From positions 930,001-994,000 of the forward strand of contig JAKTNV010000079.1 in the NCBI GenBank assembly GCA_022747635.1: a stretch of 64,000 nucleotides of DNA. Reading direction: 5' to 3'. The notes beneath the pieces are model-generated. The model was not told the origin of the DNA. It did not search any database and saw only the letters and a list, made by a program, of their open reading frames with translations. Shown one piece after another: positions 49,550 through 64,000 of the stretch. Position 1 is the first letter of the stretch, and every line of letters starts with the position of its first letter. This DNA comes from Hetaerina americana. Lineage: Eukaryota > Arthropoda > Insecta > Odonata > Calopterygidae. The position numbers and the translations under genes are program-made.

Positions 49550-49577
49550 CGCGCGTTATCGATGGGAAAATACGGTA
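49550..49577 (-). repeat. Terminal inverted repeat, right
   Basis: Reverse complement of the left end at 46164-46191 with one mismatch. Ends in ATCGATGGGAAAATACGGTA. Confidence 0.8.
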
Positions 49578-52184
49578 ATACCTGGTAGAGTAGATGGTTT
49601 AAATTTCATTCATGCTAAGATAGTGACTGACGGGATGCGATTTCACATGTATTATGCTTGTTCATTCCCAGCGAAATACAGGCACACCAGAATATATTAT
49701 GCATTTAAAAAGGAAAAGTAGTCTGATTTCTTTTGAATTTTTGTCAAGCAAAGTGATCTTTGCCTCGCAATATATGCATTCTTTCAATTAAATAATGTTT
49801 ATATATTGTGTGAAGCTCAATGTCAGAGAAAAGGAACTCGTCGTTATCCAGATTGCAAATTCTACTTGTAAGAGGAGAACGCATTCATCGCGCCCTGGAA
49901 GAGGGTAAATTTGGATTAACAAATCATAAGCGATTCCATGACTGTATCCTGGGAATATTCAGCAACACCATCACCAAAACTTATCACTCCACTCATTATC
50001 ACGTAAATTATTCAATAAATCGGTCCAACTCGGACTTTATTACGCTACAAATATGCTTAATATGCCGCCCTTTCTTTGAGAGCACCCTCTTAATTTCGTC
50101 AGATGTATCATCCGAAAGTTCTTGACACGTGTCGCCTTAAAAACGGCGGCTTCTTCAAGAATGGGCGTTAATATTATAACTCCACATTCAGTGTCTCGAC
50201 TCCAATGAGGGCTTCATTCTCTCCCTCGTCAATCCTTCCCCTCTTGTCTCGAGCACATATCTAAGGCAAGATGACCCTCCCACCCTACTCCTGTCCAACA
50301 TGTTAACCCCAACCTTGCAGCTGCTCCCTAGTGATGAGATTCTAGTTCAATTTATACCCTTTCGTTCTCTTGGGGGCTCGGTGATAATGCATATAATCTC
50401 CTTCCAGAAGACTCTAAAATAGGGCCAATGGAAATCAAGACGACCGTGGTCTACCAATAGCAAATGAATACTACGACACAGCGCTAATGTTTGGACATTC
50501 ATTTTCAATCGTAGCATTCAATAAATAATACCGCAAGTCACTAAAAAGATTACATGTTAAATTTTCAATCGAAGTTAATTCCCATATAAATATTTTTCTT
50601 CAAACTTCTCCGTTCCCATTCTCGATTCAACCTAGCAATAATTCAACTCTTCTTTATACTATAGAAATCATAAATTATTCTAACGCACAATCACAACTAA
50701 AAGTGGAGATATTGCTGTGATTATCATCCCTATGTCGTAATCAGCATCAGACTCCATCTATCAATACCTTATATATCCACACCCCTGTAAATAATTAACT
50801 ACGCAATTTCTCGTGTATGAGTAGATATAAAGACTTTCCCCAGTTGTATACAGCAGGAAAAAATATTAAAACAAAAATAATAACTGTCATCTCCGCCTAA
50901 TCTTCAATGAATGACTGTGAAGCATTTATTTTTGCCAGACTTGGCTGTATGTCACAGACCACAATCATCCTAATTACGACGAGAAAGGTATTGAAGCTGT
51001 AGAGAAGCAATCGGAGGAGGCACAACCGGTGAAGTAACGAATGTAAGAGAGACTCAGCGACTTCAATGAACGCAATCGAAGTGAATACGCGGCCCTCAAG
51101 GCAAAAAATAAATTTCACGGATGATAAATACTCATGCATGAATCACTGATTCTTACAACTATTTGCCGCAACTACGCTGGACATCGGAAGCATAGCACAC
51201 TAATTTGAATTTATTGCCCGGTCCTCTTGACCTTTGGCTCCGTAATACGTCGGCCCCCTTTAAGCCCATCCTCCCACGCCTCGGCTGGACAACTTGCATC
51301 AAGTGATCTAAGGAAGCAGTTTTTCATTCCTTCATAATCTCATCCATTTTATACTTTTTATTATAAATGTGTTCTAATGCCTAGAACAAATCCAGTTCAT
51401 TCGGATATTTTCCAACTTGGCGAGTTGCTCCACTTACATCACCACCGACGATGTCTTAACACCGTCCACGTGTTCTCTTATTTCTGTGGCACGCTGAACA
51501 CTTTGTACTGACGCCTCTCGCACATAATTTTCTTCAACTTATTACATGACATCTGCCCAATTGATGATTGCTTACAGAAACTAACTCCACGGATTTCTAC
51601 CTAAGATTGAAGTCCATTAAACTATTTTCCATCGGTATCCATCGTGTCATCTACCATAGAAAGACGCAAAGGGAACGACTGTTAATCCACTTAGGACACG
51701 TGTAAAAAATTCAAAATGCTCTGATCAGAATCTTTTATAAAATTGAAAATTTGCACGTATTATGAGTCTGTTCGACCCAAATACGAGATAGCCCTACTCG
51801 TCGATAGCACATGCATTTTAATTGGGCAGTACCACGATCAATACCAACGTGATACGCTTTAGAACTAATACAAGTCGAAATAAAACGACACCGAAAACCG
51901 CGAGTCACACATCACACGTACCTTGAAATTCGCTGGTAGGTATACGCTAACGCACTTAGGCGAACCAAAATAAGTATGACACTTTGAAATGGACACTCAC
52001 CGAAAGGAAATGCTGAACTACCAACTCCATCGTACGTTTTCGCTGAGTAAATCTGAATCACAATAAAAAGTTCTTGAAGCCGACGAGTGGGTCATATGAA
52101 AAAATGATTGATTGAAATCATGTGTGCCATAGAGATTTACATATCTTCATTATTCGCAAAAAAGGCAATAGTAAAGTAGACACG
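49578..52184. other. Non-coding; nothing recognised
   Basis: A 101-codon frame (49820-50125, +) has no domain I know. Otherwise AT-rich with frequent stops. Confidence 0.5.
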
Positions 52185-52221
52185 TACGTACCTAAACGAC
52201 ATATCGTCGTTTAGGTACGTA
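52185..52221. repeat. Perfect inverted repeat, 16-bp arms and 5-base loop
   Basis: TACGTACCTAAACGAC (52185-52200) and GTCGTTTAGGTACGTA (52206-52221) are exact reverse complements around ATATC. TAGAC (52177-52181) and GTCTA (52229-52233) extend the symmetry beyond an internal loop. It is far more perfect than its AT-rich surroundings would give. It could be a fold-back relic of a small transposon or a structured RNA. Confidence 0.9.
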
Positions 52222-53583
52222 TGTATGAGTCTAATATAATCAACATTTATTTTAATTCATTTTTCGACAGTCGTTAATTAGTCGCCATGAATAGAAATAC
52301 AATTCATGCTTTGACATTTCGTGAACAAAAAGGGCTGCGGAAAAATTCTCTAGAAAACTGATTCCTTCACGAAAACCTTAATAATTGATTGAAACCCCTA
52401 CTGAAAAATTAAGGTATGTATCTTCATAAAGTTTCACGATTACCAATCAACCTCGGATTTCATCCAATACCGAGTTATTTGCTCGATTTATCTTTTCCTT
52501 AAGAACACGCTTAGCACAATTCAAGAGAGTTCTTAAAGGACTCATCGAACATCCATCGCTGCAAGAACTTAAAAGACCACTTATTCCCATCCCCTATGGC
52601 TTATGCTCGCTCGCAATGAGCATATCGATTTATAGTCATCGATACTGGTGTGGGATTCAATGATTCTACGATTTTGATGGTTGGATATAGACTCTTAAGG
52701 GTGAGAGAGTTCTCTCCCATCCCCTTCCTCATCCATATCTCTCGTACGTTGCTCTTCCCATCTCTCTGCCTCCATGATCCATCCTCTTCCCCACATCAGC
52801 GAAACCGCCATCACCCCGGCAATTGTTTTGCGCTCGCTGGGAAGCACTGCAGGGCGCACGCGATATGCAAGGGCAACAAAAGGGGATCCGAATGGGGAAT
52901 GCATCCGAAAGGGGAGGACTCCACGGCAATGATTTTGCGTCTGGTAAGTAGGTCATGAGTATTTCTCTAGCCGTCAAAAGGACACGGTAGAAGATCATTT
53001 CGTTAAAGCTTGTAAAGTCATCATTCGCGGCTCGCGAGGTGAGATTTCAGAAGAATTTGCTCAAATGTTTCCTAACTGAGACACGATTAAAATAGGTATT
53101 TTTTATTGCGCTTCGAGTGACAGTTAGGTGCTCAACAGGCAGTGATCAACTTAACTACCTATGGCTAACAACACAACAACCATACCTAAGCACAAGGTAT
53201 TTCCGTCGCAAAAATAAGATTAAATATCCATTTATATGAAACTATGAAATAAATATAATATAAACCATTATGTATGCAAAATATCGGCCGATGCCAAGCG
53301 ACAGCGAATACGGGCAACATAAATTCTCTTTTGCAGCACAAGAAAATTCACAGAGTAGCAGTTCCGTATTTAGTAACAGCCGAAGACAAAGAATATAAAC
53401 CGCATGAAGTGCTGCCAACTACTTCCAAAATATCAATAGGACAAAAGATTTATTGCATTAATTAGGCCTAAAGTTAAACTTGAAAATAACTTTTTCGGTG
53501 GAAGGTATCTCAAGGTTTATAATTAAACAAATGTGTTTAGAAGAATAGGTGACAGAAACATAAATTACCAAGTTAAGTGATAT
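52222..53583. other. Non-coding; nothing recognised
   Basis: Short frames on both strands (up to 102 codons at 52650-52958), none recognisable. Confidence 0.5.
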
Positions 53584-53652
53584 TCCTCTCCGAATGGACG
53601 AGGGCCATGACGGGGTGGAAGGGCTTCTGCGTCCTCATGACCCTAGAGTTCT
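53584..53652 (+). pseudogene. Solitary relic of an RTE 5' leader
   Basis: TGACGGGGTGGAAGGGCTTC and the following TGCGTCCTCATGACCCTAGAG align with TGACGTGGTGGAAGGGCTTG and the following bases of the full-length RTE leader (about 12190-12233). Roughly 35 of 44 positions match, with two small gaps. Upstream CCTCTCCG matches the very first bases of the element (CCTCCCCG). No downstream RTE sequence follows. LINE copies are usually truncated at the 5' end, so a piece holding only the 5' end is unusual. Confidence 0.75.
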
Positions 53653-56600
53653 AAACTTTAACTCAGGTACCGTAGGTCATTTACCTGTAGTTAACATGAT
53701 CTATACCATTTGAATTACCTTACAAAGCTATATTTTACCTAAAAGTTAAGAAAGCTTAATTTTTGATGCAACATGCATGGTGTGTGTGTGGAAATGGTTC
53801 TTGATCAACGAACTGTGCCCATACAATTCCTCGAAAAAACATGCACTTTTGAAGAAATGATCCGAAACTTGTGAATTTTGCGGCACCTGTTTACAATATC
53901 CGTAGTGTCTTCCCAGCTGCCAACAATAATCATAAGATACGTTTGTAAATTGTATAATTGCTTGATAAAGGACGCGACCCTTTAATTGTCACTCCTCATT
54001 GGAGTGAATGGATTGAATCTTAATTTGAGTCAAAAATGTGCTGCTGTGGCTGCGTGAAAAGTAAATTTTCTTTCGAAAAAAATATTTTTTTCGATCACAA
54101 AAATTTCCAGATAAATACTGTATATCCAAAACTGACCTATCCTATGTTACTTCGTTAATTTTTACCTCATTTTAGCAAAATATTAGAACCCCTTACACCA
54201 TCTTGTCTTTGCGTGATTGGTCCTCAAACAAATGAATTAATTTTCATATTTATACATTAAATACATAGGATTAGGATTGGCAAGAAACTTGACAAAACTG
54301 GACAAATCTTAAAATATGCATCTACCTCTTCGTAGCTAGCCAGACATCGACGAGTGCGCTTTAGTTTTGCAAGTTCCGCTGGGCACTGAACAACACAAGC
54401 TATGCATGCATGCATTTGATGTTTTCTCAATTCGTCTCAAATATTAATTTAAATATAAACTCATTTGCCGTTGTTCAGTGAGTTTCGCTAGCACTGGAGG
54501 AAAATGGTCCGTTTAACAGTGATGGAAAATCGTAACGAATCAACTTATTCAGAACTTTGTTAGTAATGGATGTCACATTCCGGTGAATTTTTGTTAAGAG
54601 GATCTACGGGCAGACAAGGGAGAGAGAGTTAATTCGCCTCGATGAGAGAGTCTACGGCCGTGATGATCATTAAAGTGTCCCTGATATCCACATACCTTTC
54701 ACAATGAAAGGCTTAATTAGCTTCAAGGTCGCGGACTTCTCGAATGGATTACTCTAATTATTTCATAATTGAAACTGACACAGTCTGTACCACAATAGTA
54801 ATGTGGTAAGCATTATCAATGAGATCTTGTATCTGGAATACGAAGAAAATCCGCGGCCTGAAAAAATCGACTATTAACTTTATGATTAATTTCATGATGC
54901 ATTTTTACTGAAATAGTAAGAATGTTGATGGGCCAAATTCATCGTGACAGTAAACAATACGATTTATTTTCTTTTGATGACATCTGTTTCATCAAGGATA
55001 CTACTTTATATCCAATTATGTATCATCGACCTCGCAAGAATTTCATTGGATTTCGCTCATAAAATGCTTGATAGCGCTTGACAAACATCGTCTTTCGGTT
55101 TTCAATGTGATATAAAAAAACGTTCACGAACGGTTGACTGCGTGTAATATGTTCGTAGTGAAGCAATTACTCTTTCGTCCACACGAGTCTTCATTGGTTT
55201 TTATCCCATGGCGTCACGGAAGCGGGTGGGGGAAGTCGTCGAAACGGTCTTCCACTGCGGCTTTGAGTAGCGACGCAGCATCGCAATCACATTAGTAGGA
55301 TAATTACTTATTTTACGTCTCGTTCTATGCCATTTCTTTTCAAAAAAAAGACGTTCGTCCATAGACCTTCTAGATTTGAAAGCGGCAAACTGTTGAGGGA
55401 GGTAAGAGGATCGGACAGAGTTTGGCAATGGAAATGATAAACCCATACATTTGACGGGATAACATTTAAAAATAAATCACGCATTCAATCAAACACTCAA
55501 AGCGTGACACAAAGAGATGAATATGGGGAGATCGAGGTAGGTTATTAAAGGTGAGCGATTTTAGCAGTAAATAACGGTATGATCACAGTGCCTGAAATGT
55601 CTTTCAATAGATTTGACGAGACAAATTCAAATTGTAGATAAATAAATGGATCTCATAGCCATGAAAACTATTCGTTTTAAATAGAACGTGGGAAGATCTC
55701 CACTTGCGGAGTGGTAAATAAATACCGAGAAATAAATTTCACCATAATCCGACCAAAAACATTAGACCTATGGGGAATTTCCTCAAAATACTCGAGGAAA
55801 ACCGCAGAAAAGTGTTGCGATCTTCTTACACATTCATAGATTTCCATGCTAAAAACATCTTTTCCATGGACGTTCAGAAATTTTTCATCGGATAGGCTAC
55901 GTTTGGTGAACGACCGATAAAGAGAATTGTCGTCGGCATTCACCTTCACGCCTTCGAAATTAAAAATCATATTTCATCACGTTCAAAATTAGATTCAGAT
56001 GAACCGATTCTATCAATGTTTTTCCCCCTAGATTTCGCCCAACTCGTAGCGAAGATCGCAAATGGAAATACTTTCAAGACGGGATGAAGTCTTTGGATTA
56101 CAGTACCCTCAAGCCAGGGAGAACGAGGGGTGATGGTGAAAGGACAATGAAAAAACAAAGGAATATATGTAGAGGTAAGTGGGGAGTGGAGAGGGGCGCG
56201 TAGGGGAGAAGAGAGCGTGTCGGAATGAAGAAGCCGGACGACGTGGACTGGATCGTGAAGGCGGCAACGTGGACACTTGTAAACGACCCACGTCATGAGG
56301 GGTTCGGCCATAACGAAACCATCACATTTAGTAACGCAGGGGACAAACGTTGTACCTTCTCCGCGGGGTTTTTCGAAAAGGAAAGGAAGCTCCTGCTTCA
56401 TAGCGCTCAACTTACAGTCACAACGAGAGGTTTTCTTTCGTATTCCAAGGAGTCAGCGATGACTATTATTTACGATGCAGTTTCGGGCCACCTAGGCAGC
56501 TTATTGGGGCAGGGGAAGGCGAATCAGGAGGGGGAAAGGAAGCATTGGCATTCGCCTCGGGGATCAAGCAATTGGGACTCGGTGAGAATTCAACCTTTCA

Positions 56601-58505
56601 GTTGACTGACTCGCTGTCATCAAAACTACCCATTCATGTTTTTAAATAATTAAAAAAAGTATAACTAATTGGTTTCAGGAAGATTTAAGACAAATAGCAA
56701 AACCTTCGCCCTCAATTGGCTAAACTGTCGAACCCATCCCTTCAACCATTCCCAAGGAAATTTTATTGATCTACGTCAATCTTTGATGCGACTAATTTAA
56801 GAAGGGGAGAACGACAGGATAGAATAAATGGATGGTCATGAAATAATGAATATCGGTTGAGATTGTGGATATTTAATCCCAAACGACTTTGCAAAAGGTA
56901 TATAAAGGCTAAATATTGTTTCTTATTCAGCCGGCGTATTTATAAATGTAGTACATTAAGGTTCATATCGCAATTTCGATGCAATGAAGAGACGGATTAA
57001 GATAGAATTAAGTGGCTGCATAAAACTTGAGTTTCACGCAGCTGGAGAACGAAATTGATTTCTTGAATGGCTTTGGCTTTAAAGAAAATGCAATATTAGG
57101 TGTCCTAATATCCCTCATCTGTTCATCCAGCTCTTTGATAGCAATCAGAGTTCCGCAACTCAGTAATGAAAACATTTTAACGGTAAAATTTTGAAATAAC
57201 CGCATGCTGTGGAAAAGCTGTTTGACAAGCTATTTGGTGTTTATAAAGATACGCCCAAGGATACTCTCATGATAACACTCATGATAACTAGTCACTTTTG
57301 ATCTCTAATTTATGAGTTTTCCCAGCTCTATAAGACTTGATATTCTGATAGTAAATTACCAATAAATAAGAGATTAATCATAACCCATCTCAACCTTAAA
57401 GAATAAAAATCACATTAGGAATAATAATTATTAAAATCATTGATATTACAAATAGAAGTACTAAAAAATAGAGCGAGACAAATTAATATCCCCCTCTATG
57501 TCATCCTGTCTATATAAAATAACTATAGAAGAATTTAAAAAAATCAAATCCCATTAAAATGAAAATATATATAATCAAACAAAGAAGTCATAACCACACT
57601 TACAGAATATAGTGAACAAACATTTAGTGATTGTAATGAAATTCGACATTTTTGACTCAAAGATATCAAAAACTGTACGTACATGACAAGTGCTGCAGAA
57701 TAAATGTCAATTATTCATACGCACATTCGGAGATCATTCGGTTCTCATTTTATCCGTCGTCGAACATTCATTTTTTCAAAACCCGAACAACAGCAGAGCA
57801 AAAGAACGTTTCCCTTGCTCAAAGTCACGATGGATACGTGCTTCACTTAAAAATCGTGTTGCGGCTGACGGATTGGACGACAAAGGCGAACTCATGCGTG
57901 GTCGAGCAGTCCGTACATGAGCTTTCGTTTCATATCTCGCACCCGGCGTGATGAGATGAAGCGTGATAACCTTGGCGCTGATTTGCTGTGTTGATGCTTA
58001 TGTTGGCGTCTAGTCTACGGTTCCACAAGTGGTGGTGAGGGGACTTGCGAGGGAATGGGAGATATTCCTCCCCTGGGTTGCAGAAAATGAGGGCGGGGGA
58101 GGGGGCTGGGCCAGGACGAGGGAACGGAAACTGCTGAGAAAGGAGTTGAATGTGAGGCGAGTTGCTTGCGTGAGTGAGGGAGGGAGGAGCTGACAAAGGG
58201 GTTGAGGGAGGGTTGACTACGATGGAATATGACAAGAGGAGGAAGGGGTCGAAGCCATGTTAGCATTGTGACGCGTGAAAAGCCATGACGGTGCAGTAGA
58301 AAAACGGCTCGAGAACCATGCGCAACGTTGACTTTTATTATCACAGCTGGGAAAATGATTTGGAGACTCACCTAACATGCTACATTTTTCCAAAAGAGAA
58401 GACTGTCAATATAGCAAGTCGACGATACCACCATCAGGTACAGCTCGAGGGAATAATGCAAATTTATCCCTCGCGTTATTTTCGAGAGAAGCACCTCGAA
58501 ATTCT
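53653..58505. other. Long non-coding stretch; nothing firmly recognised
   Basis: Overlapping frames of 126 (56225-56605, +) and 147 codons (55967-56410, -) are unlike known proteins. A G-rich patch lies at 58020-58240. CTCATGATAACA is repeated in tandem at about 57267-57290. Confidence 0.45.
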
Positions 58506-60175
<1,670 letters not shown>

Positions 60176-60605
60176 TCCTCAGCTCTTTGCCTTCCCCCTA
60201 TCTTCTTGGCCCTTACCGAGAGGTCGTCGATATAAAAATGAATCGCCGCTGAGGAGTGCCAACGATTCCAGGACCACGTCCATCCGAGCCGATCCCTTCC
60301 GTGCCCACTCCCATCCCCCTCCACCCTCACCGTGCTCATCCCCATAACGGGCCCACGTCCACTCATCCTCCTCCAACTGCATCACAACACGATCCCGACA
60401 CGACCTCCACGCCCCCCCTCTCTCCTCCACCACCTCCCCAATCCTCAATCCCACACCCATTCCCCACCCCGCAGTGTTTCGCGCAACCGGTGCTGCCCTC
60501 TGGCCAAGAGAAGAAGCCAAAATCCCCACAGAATTTCCACATACACCTTGTGGAAACGTCCCATACGTCCTTTCGTACCGGTGTGACACGCGTCCCTTAA
60601 AACTG
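60176..60605. other. GC-rich, C-skewed patch
   Basis: CCCATCC/CTCC-type sequence at 60260-60480. Frames of 84-154 codons are open on both strands at once and are Pro/Ser- or Gly/Trp/Arg-rich, so they are probably compositional. Confidence 0.4.
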
Positions 60606-62969
60606 CACAAGAAGTCACAAGAAGAGGCAACCGGCAAGAGCAATTGCTATCGATTTATGGAAAGTTTATGGTTTTCTGGCGACTACAATATCCACGCAGA
60701 GTCAATTACCTTATCAATGATTCATCTGTTTACCTAGATGGCGTGCAGTGCCGTGAGTCCATGCTATGAAAGGCCGACAGGCAATTACATCATAATATTT
60801 GTAAAGAAGTACTCAAGTAATAGTATTTGACTGCTCTCAATGAGATAGATATGCACTGGCTAGAGGCAACTTCAATCAACACTGCGTCATTCAGCAGTTT
60901 ATCTACATCGTTTCACGCAATAGTACAAATTTATTTATAGGCGAAATGCACATGCGCTGCGTTCTTTACCTACACGGGGACTTCGAATTAAGAGTTGACC
61001 TCTGGAAACTACTATTTCGGTAAAATAATCTCCGGCTAACCATATCCTCTTCCTTCAACCATCATGCAGGAAATAAAATTGTAACTAGATGATTTTTTAT
61101 TTTGATGAGCCTTAATAATTAAAAGGAACGTGGGAGAAATTTAGAAATTTAGTTGATGTTCCATTGAAAGACAATAATACGATGAATATCCTTGGTTGAA
61201 AACTTTTTGTAGGACTAAAAACTCGTATAATTAAATCAGTTGACAAGGAGAGAAATCCTTAAAGCACGCTCACCAAATCGAGATTCATAAATTCCCCAAA
61301 TCAGGAGTTACAAGTATCCATATCGGCAATCCTTGACGCTAAAGGGGAGACATGAAATGGCTGTTTTAATTTCGACATCAAGAATTGCTACTTCTCTAAC
61401 AGTAAGGACCTCTGAGTGATCTTCAGGAGGCACAACTTTTCGCGTTTTGTAATCAACCCTGATGTAATCAATGAGAACTAGTGAGCATGAGGACCGCAAC
61501 CATTAAACCTCCTCCAAAATAGCACATCCCCTACGCATCTTTTTCTTCATTCCACGAGGCCCTTACTTCGCCACGTCCGAGTATCACGTTTTTCCTGCGA
61601 CAACACTTCTTGGAATCTGCAGTCTCCCGTGAGGCGAAAGAGGCGTGGGTGGGGAGAAATTGCTGTCCTGGCTCTTACAAGACGAGGGATGCGGATTCCA
61701 TGCGGTGTACTGTTGCGGAAGAAAACGTGCACCAGGTAGAGAGACAGCGGGGCCACGTACGTATTTTACCGTGTTTACCCCAGTCGATTGGGTCGGCTTT
61801 ATTCCAGTCTATAAACAAAAATCCGCGTGAATCACGGTGAGCGGTGCTCGTGACGAAGATGTGTACACATGTGCCAAATACCCAAATGAAGTGTTGGGGC
61901 AATGGTTCGGATTTATATTTCTTCAGTGACATCAGTACTCTCGATGTTGAACAAATCAACGTTTGTTAACTAATATTTCACCCAATATAGCTCTTCCTTT
62001 GCTTAACAGTTTCCGATATAATGAGCGGAGGATATAATTAAACAGGTTTCGATTTGACTGATTTACAATGGATTCGACTTTACTCCCAGAGTGATAATTT
62101 AGGTTTTTTTCGAGTAGCCTGTAGGCATGGAGTATCGAAAACAGATAATTCGTCTATTTGACATGCGTTTTCATTCACTCAACAGCATTTTGCAAAAATC
62201 ACGATGCATACCTAAAGAAACAGATTTTTTGGCTCCCTCCAATTATACACCTCCCCAAACAATCGAAATAATCACTGATTTCGCCATGCTCCCTGCAATA
62301 CACAAAACATACCCCTTGTACGACTTACTTCTTTTTAGTGTCATAATTATTCACAGCTTTGAAAACACATAAGCCACAATTCGGTATCAAGCTGCCACAT
62401 GGGCCGTAAAGGGCTTGCCTATATTTGCCCACTTTCACCCTGATATTCCGAATACAAAGCATTTTGGAAGTGGCATCAAAAGTAAAAATCTACAATGGGA
62501 AAGAAATAATTTCTTCTACGCAAATATAACGCATATTATGGTAATTTAGCATTATCTTGCTCGCGACTTAAGTTTTGAGAAAACATTTCCGTCAAACTTA
62601 CCTGAACCAGATCGAAAGAACTTCAATGATTGTTTTAAAATCATGCTGATGATTTCCTAATTGATAGACTAGGGTCTCATGATAACCCATAACTCCTCAC
62701 CTAATCAAGGACCTCATTCCTATAATGAAACAATTTTCAAAGTATAACAATCATTCACCTTGACAAAGATTTTTACTATTTGAAAATATTTACATTGTAA
62801 TGCGCATTAGCGGATGACTCCGTTAAAATTCCTATGAAGTACAAATTGGAAATAAAACAGAAAACGACTTTTACCGAGTATTACGACTGAACAGCATGAA
62901 GTGAAGTTAAAATTAAAATAAAATGAATTGTCTCCAAGATGAACGGGAAAATCGTCTCCTTCTCTGTAG
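60606..62969. other. Non-coding; nothing recognised
   Basis: AT-rich with short frames. No repeat, RNA gene or domain found. Confidence 0.5.
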
Positions 62970-63770
62970 GCGCGCGACAACCTTTTACGGGCGATGGGGA
63001 AGGGCAATGGATTTCAGGAGAAAGTATCCGCGTGGGCGATGTTTTCGCTTTTCGGGGATGAGAAGGAGGCCGACGAGGAGGGTAGGGAGAGCAAGAGGAG
63101 GGGGGCGGCGGTAATTACGACGGGGAGAGCCGCACATATACACCGCCCGGACTCGTGCGGTGCCCTCCCGCTAACCCTTGACCCCTTCCCGACTACGGCG
63201 CCCGCCTCCTCGACCACTCCTCTTCCCCCTCTCCCCATCCACTCTAAACTCTCGCCTCCTCATTCGAGGTGGCAGTGACGTCAGGGGAAGGAGAAGTCGC
63301 CACGGGCCTCGTACTTCACGCGTAATCTCAATTGTGTGCGGGAGAGAGGGAAAGAGACGAAAAGGGTGTACTGTGGGGGGGGGGGAGAGAGATTGAAATA
63401 GGGGGGGAGGACGAGCGGAGACAAAAGAGTGAGCGAGCAAGCGTGATGAAGGGTAAGAGATGATTTCGAGACGGGAACGGGGGGCGCACGAAAATAATGG
63501 AGGGGGAACGGCACAGCACACTCCAGCGCAGGCGTACCTGAAGATACGAAGAGCCGTCGGCTGTGCGCGCAGTTTATTTCACGGGAGAACAAAGCCAACT
63601 CAAGCCGGGCGCTCCGTTTACAGTAGTGGATGTCACCATAAAGTTGTTCATGAACATGTAGCCGCGGAACGGTGGTGCGCATCCATAACGCGACGCGGTC
63701 GGCGTCGTCTTGTACGTGCTGTCGGAGGACCGACCCTGCGGCTCGAGTGAATGCTCGGAGCGAATGCCGT
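62970..63770. other. GC-rich, CpG-containing patch with alternating skew
   Basis: G-rich at 62990-63130, C-rich at 63165-63265, G-rich again at 63340-63500, then CpG-dense to 63760. A 221-codon minus-strand frame (63281-63946) spans the CpG-dense part. Its sequence is not recognisable. This is the best candidate in the window for a promoter-associated CpG-rich region, but no core element is clear. Confidence 0.4.
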
Positions 63771-64000
63771 GGATTGGAGATAATGCGTGGAAACACAGAT
63801 TTGATTTTAACTGAAGTCGGGTGGGTTCCTACGGCGCCAATATGTATGCCATAATGAAAAACTTCTCTGGCCGTAAACAACAAACGCCACGATTGGAATA
63901 GGTGAACGAAATTAAATTCTTGCGTGAGAGCAGTAAACAAACACATACCATATCCATATTGGGGACCCGATAAGTGAAATACGCACTTAATTGACTTGCA

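Larger units (their letters stand above)
46164..49577. mobile_element. Candidate non-autonomous TIR DNA element, interrupted by an RTE
   Basis: The left end (46164-46191) and the right end (49550-49577) are inverted repeats of 28 bases with one mismatch, starting TACCGTATTTTCCCATCGAT. If the outer TA is the target duplication, the element itself starts CCGTATTTTCCC, as for Tc1/mariner/pogo-type insertions. GCGCGTTAT-like motifs recur inside both ends (about 46236 and 49533-49560). Removing the RTE insertion (46417-49360) leaves roughly 470 bases, a MITE-like size, with no transposase. The superfamily is inferred only from the ends and the TA. Confidence 0.65.

Overview
The window looks like a stretch of a large, AT-rich, repeat-laden eukaryotic genome, most likely an arthropod or other invertebrate. 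The supporting signs are a nuclear-type tRNA-Ser gene with internal A and B boxes and a T-run terminator, RTE-type non-LTR retrotransposons, tRNA-derived SINEs and long (TA)n/(CA)n microsatellites. There are no bacterial signals. I recognise no host protein-coding gene: outside the retrotransposons the open frames are short, low in complexity, or run through GC-rich skewed patches. The taxonomic call is an inference.

Left part (1-12158): AT-rich non-coding DNA with several GC-rich, CpG-containing patches (about 1650-2230, 3590-3850, 5690-6310, 8375-8945). It also holds a decayed SINE (5382-5575), a second-type SINE head (about 8063-8135) and a diverged relic of the 3' end of an RTE element (9331-9795).

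Full-length RTE (12170-15545): one complete element bounded by a perfect 11-bp target-site duplication. It has a 5' leader with a small overlapping candidate ORF1, then a 970-codon endonuclease/reverse transcriptase frame. That frame carries substitutions at two normally fixed motif residues and a one-base deletion near its 3' end.

Middle (15546-46163): non-coding DNA with more GC-rich patches and three clear copies in the window of one SINE family (18195-18450 on +, 26219-26424 and 40397-40668 on -). It also contains an isolated tRNA-Ser(AGA) gene (30983-31064), microsatellites, a miRNA-precursor-like hairpin (33285-33340) and a relic of another non-LTR element with the C-terminal WNSLP motif (44690-45210).

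Nested locus (46164-49577): a candidate TIR DNA element with 28-bp inverted ends carries an internal (TA)n tract. A 5'-truncated second RTE copy lies inside that tract. This copy keeps the catalytic residues that the full-length copy has lost.

Right part (49578-64000): AT-rich DNA with a perfect 16-bp-arm hairpin (52185-52221), a solitary relic of an RTE 5' end (53584-53652), a long (CA)n(TA)n tract (58506-58623) and two GC-rich patches (60176-60605, 62970-63770).

Functionally, the RTE family is the only visible source of enzymatic retrotransposition. The SINEs depend on some LINE machinery, and whether that is this RTE cannot be decided from the window.
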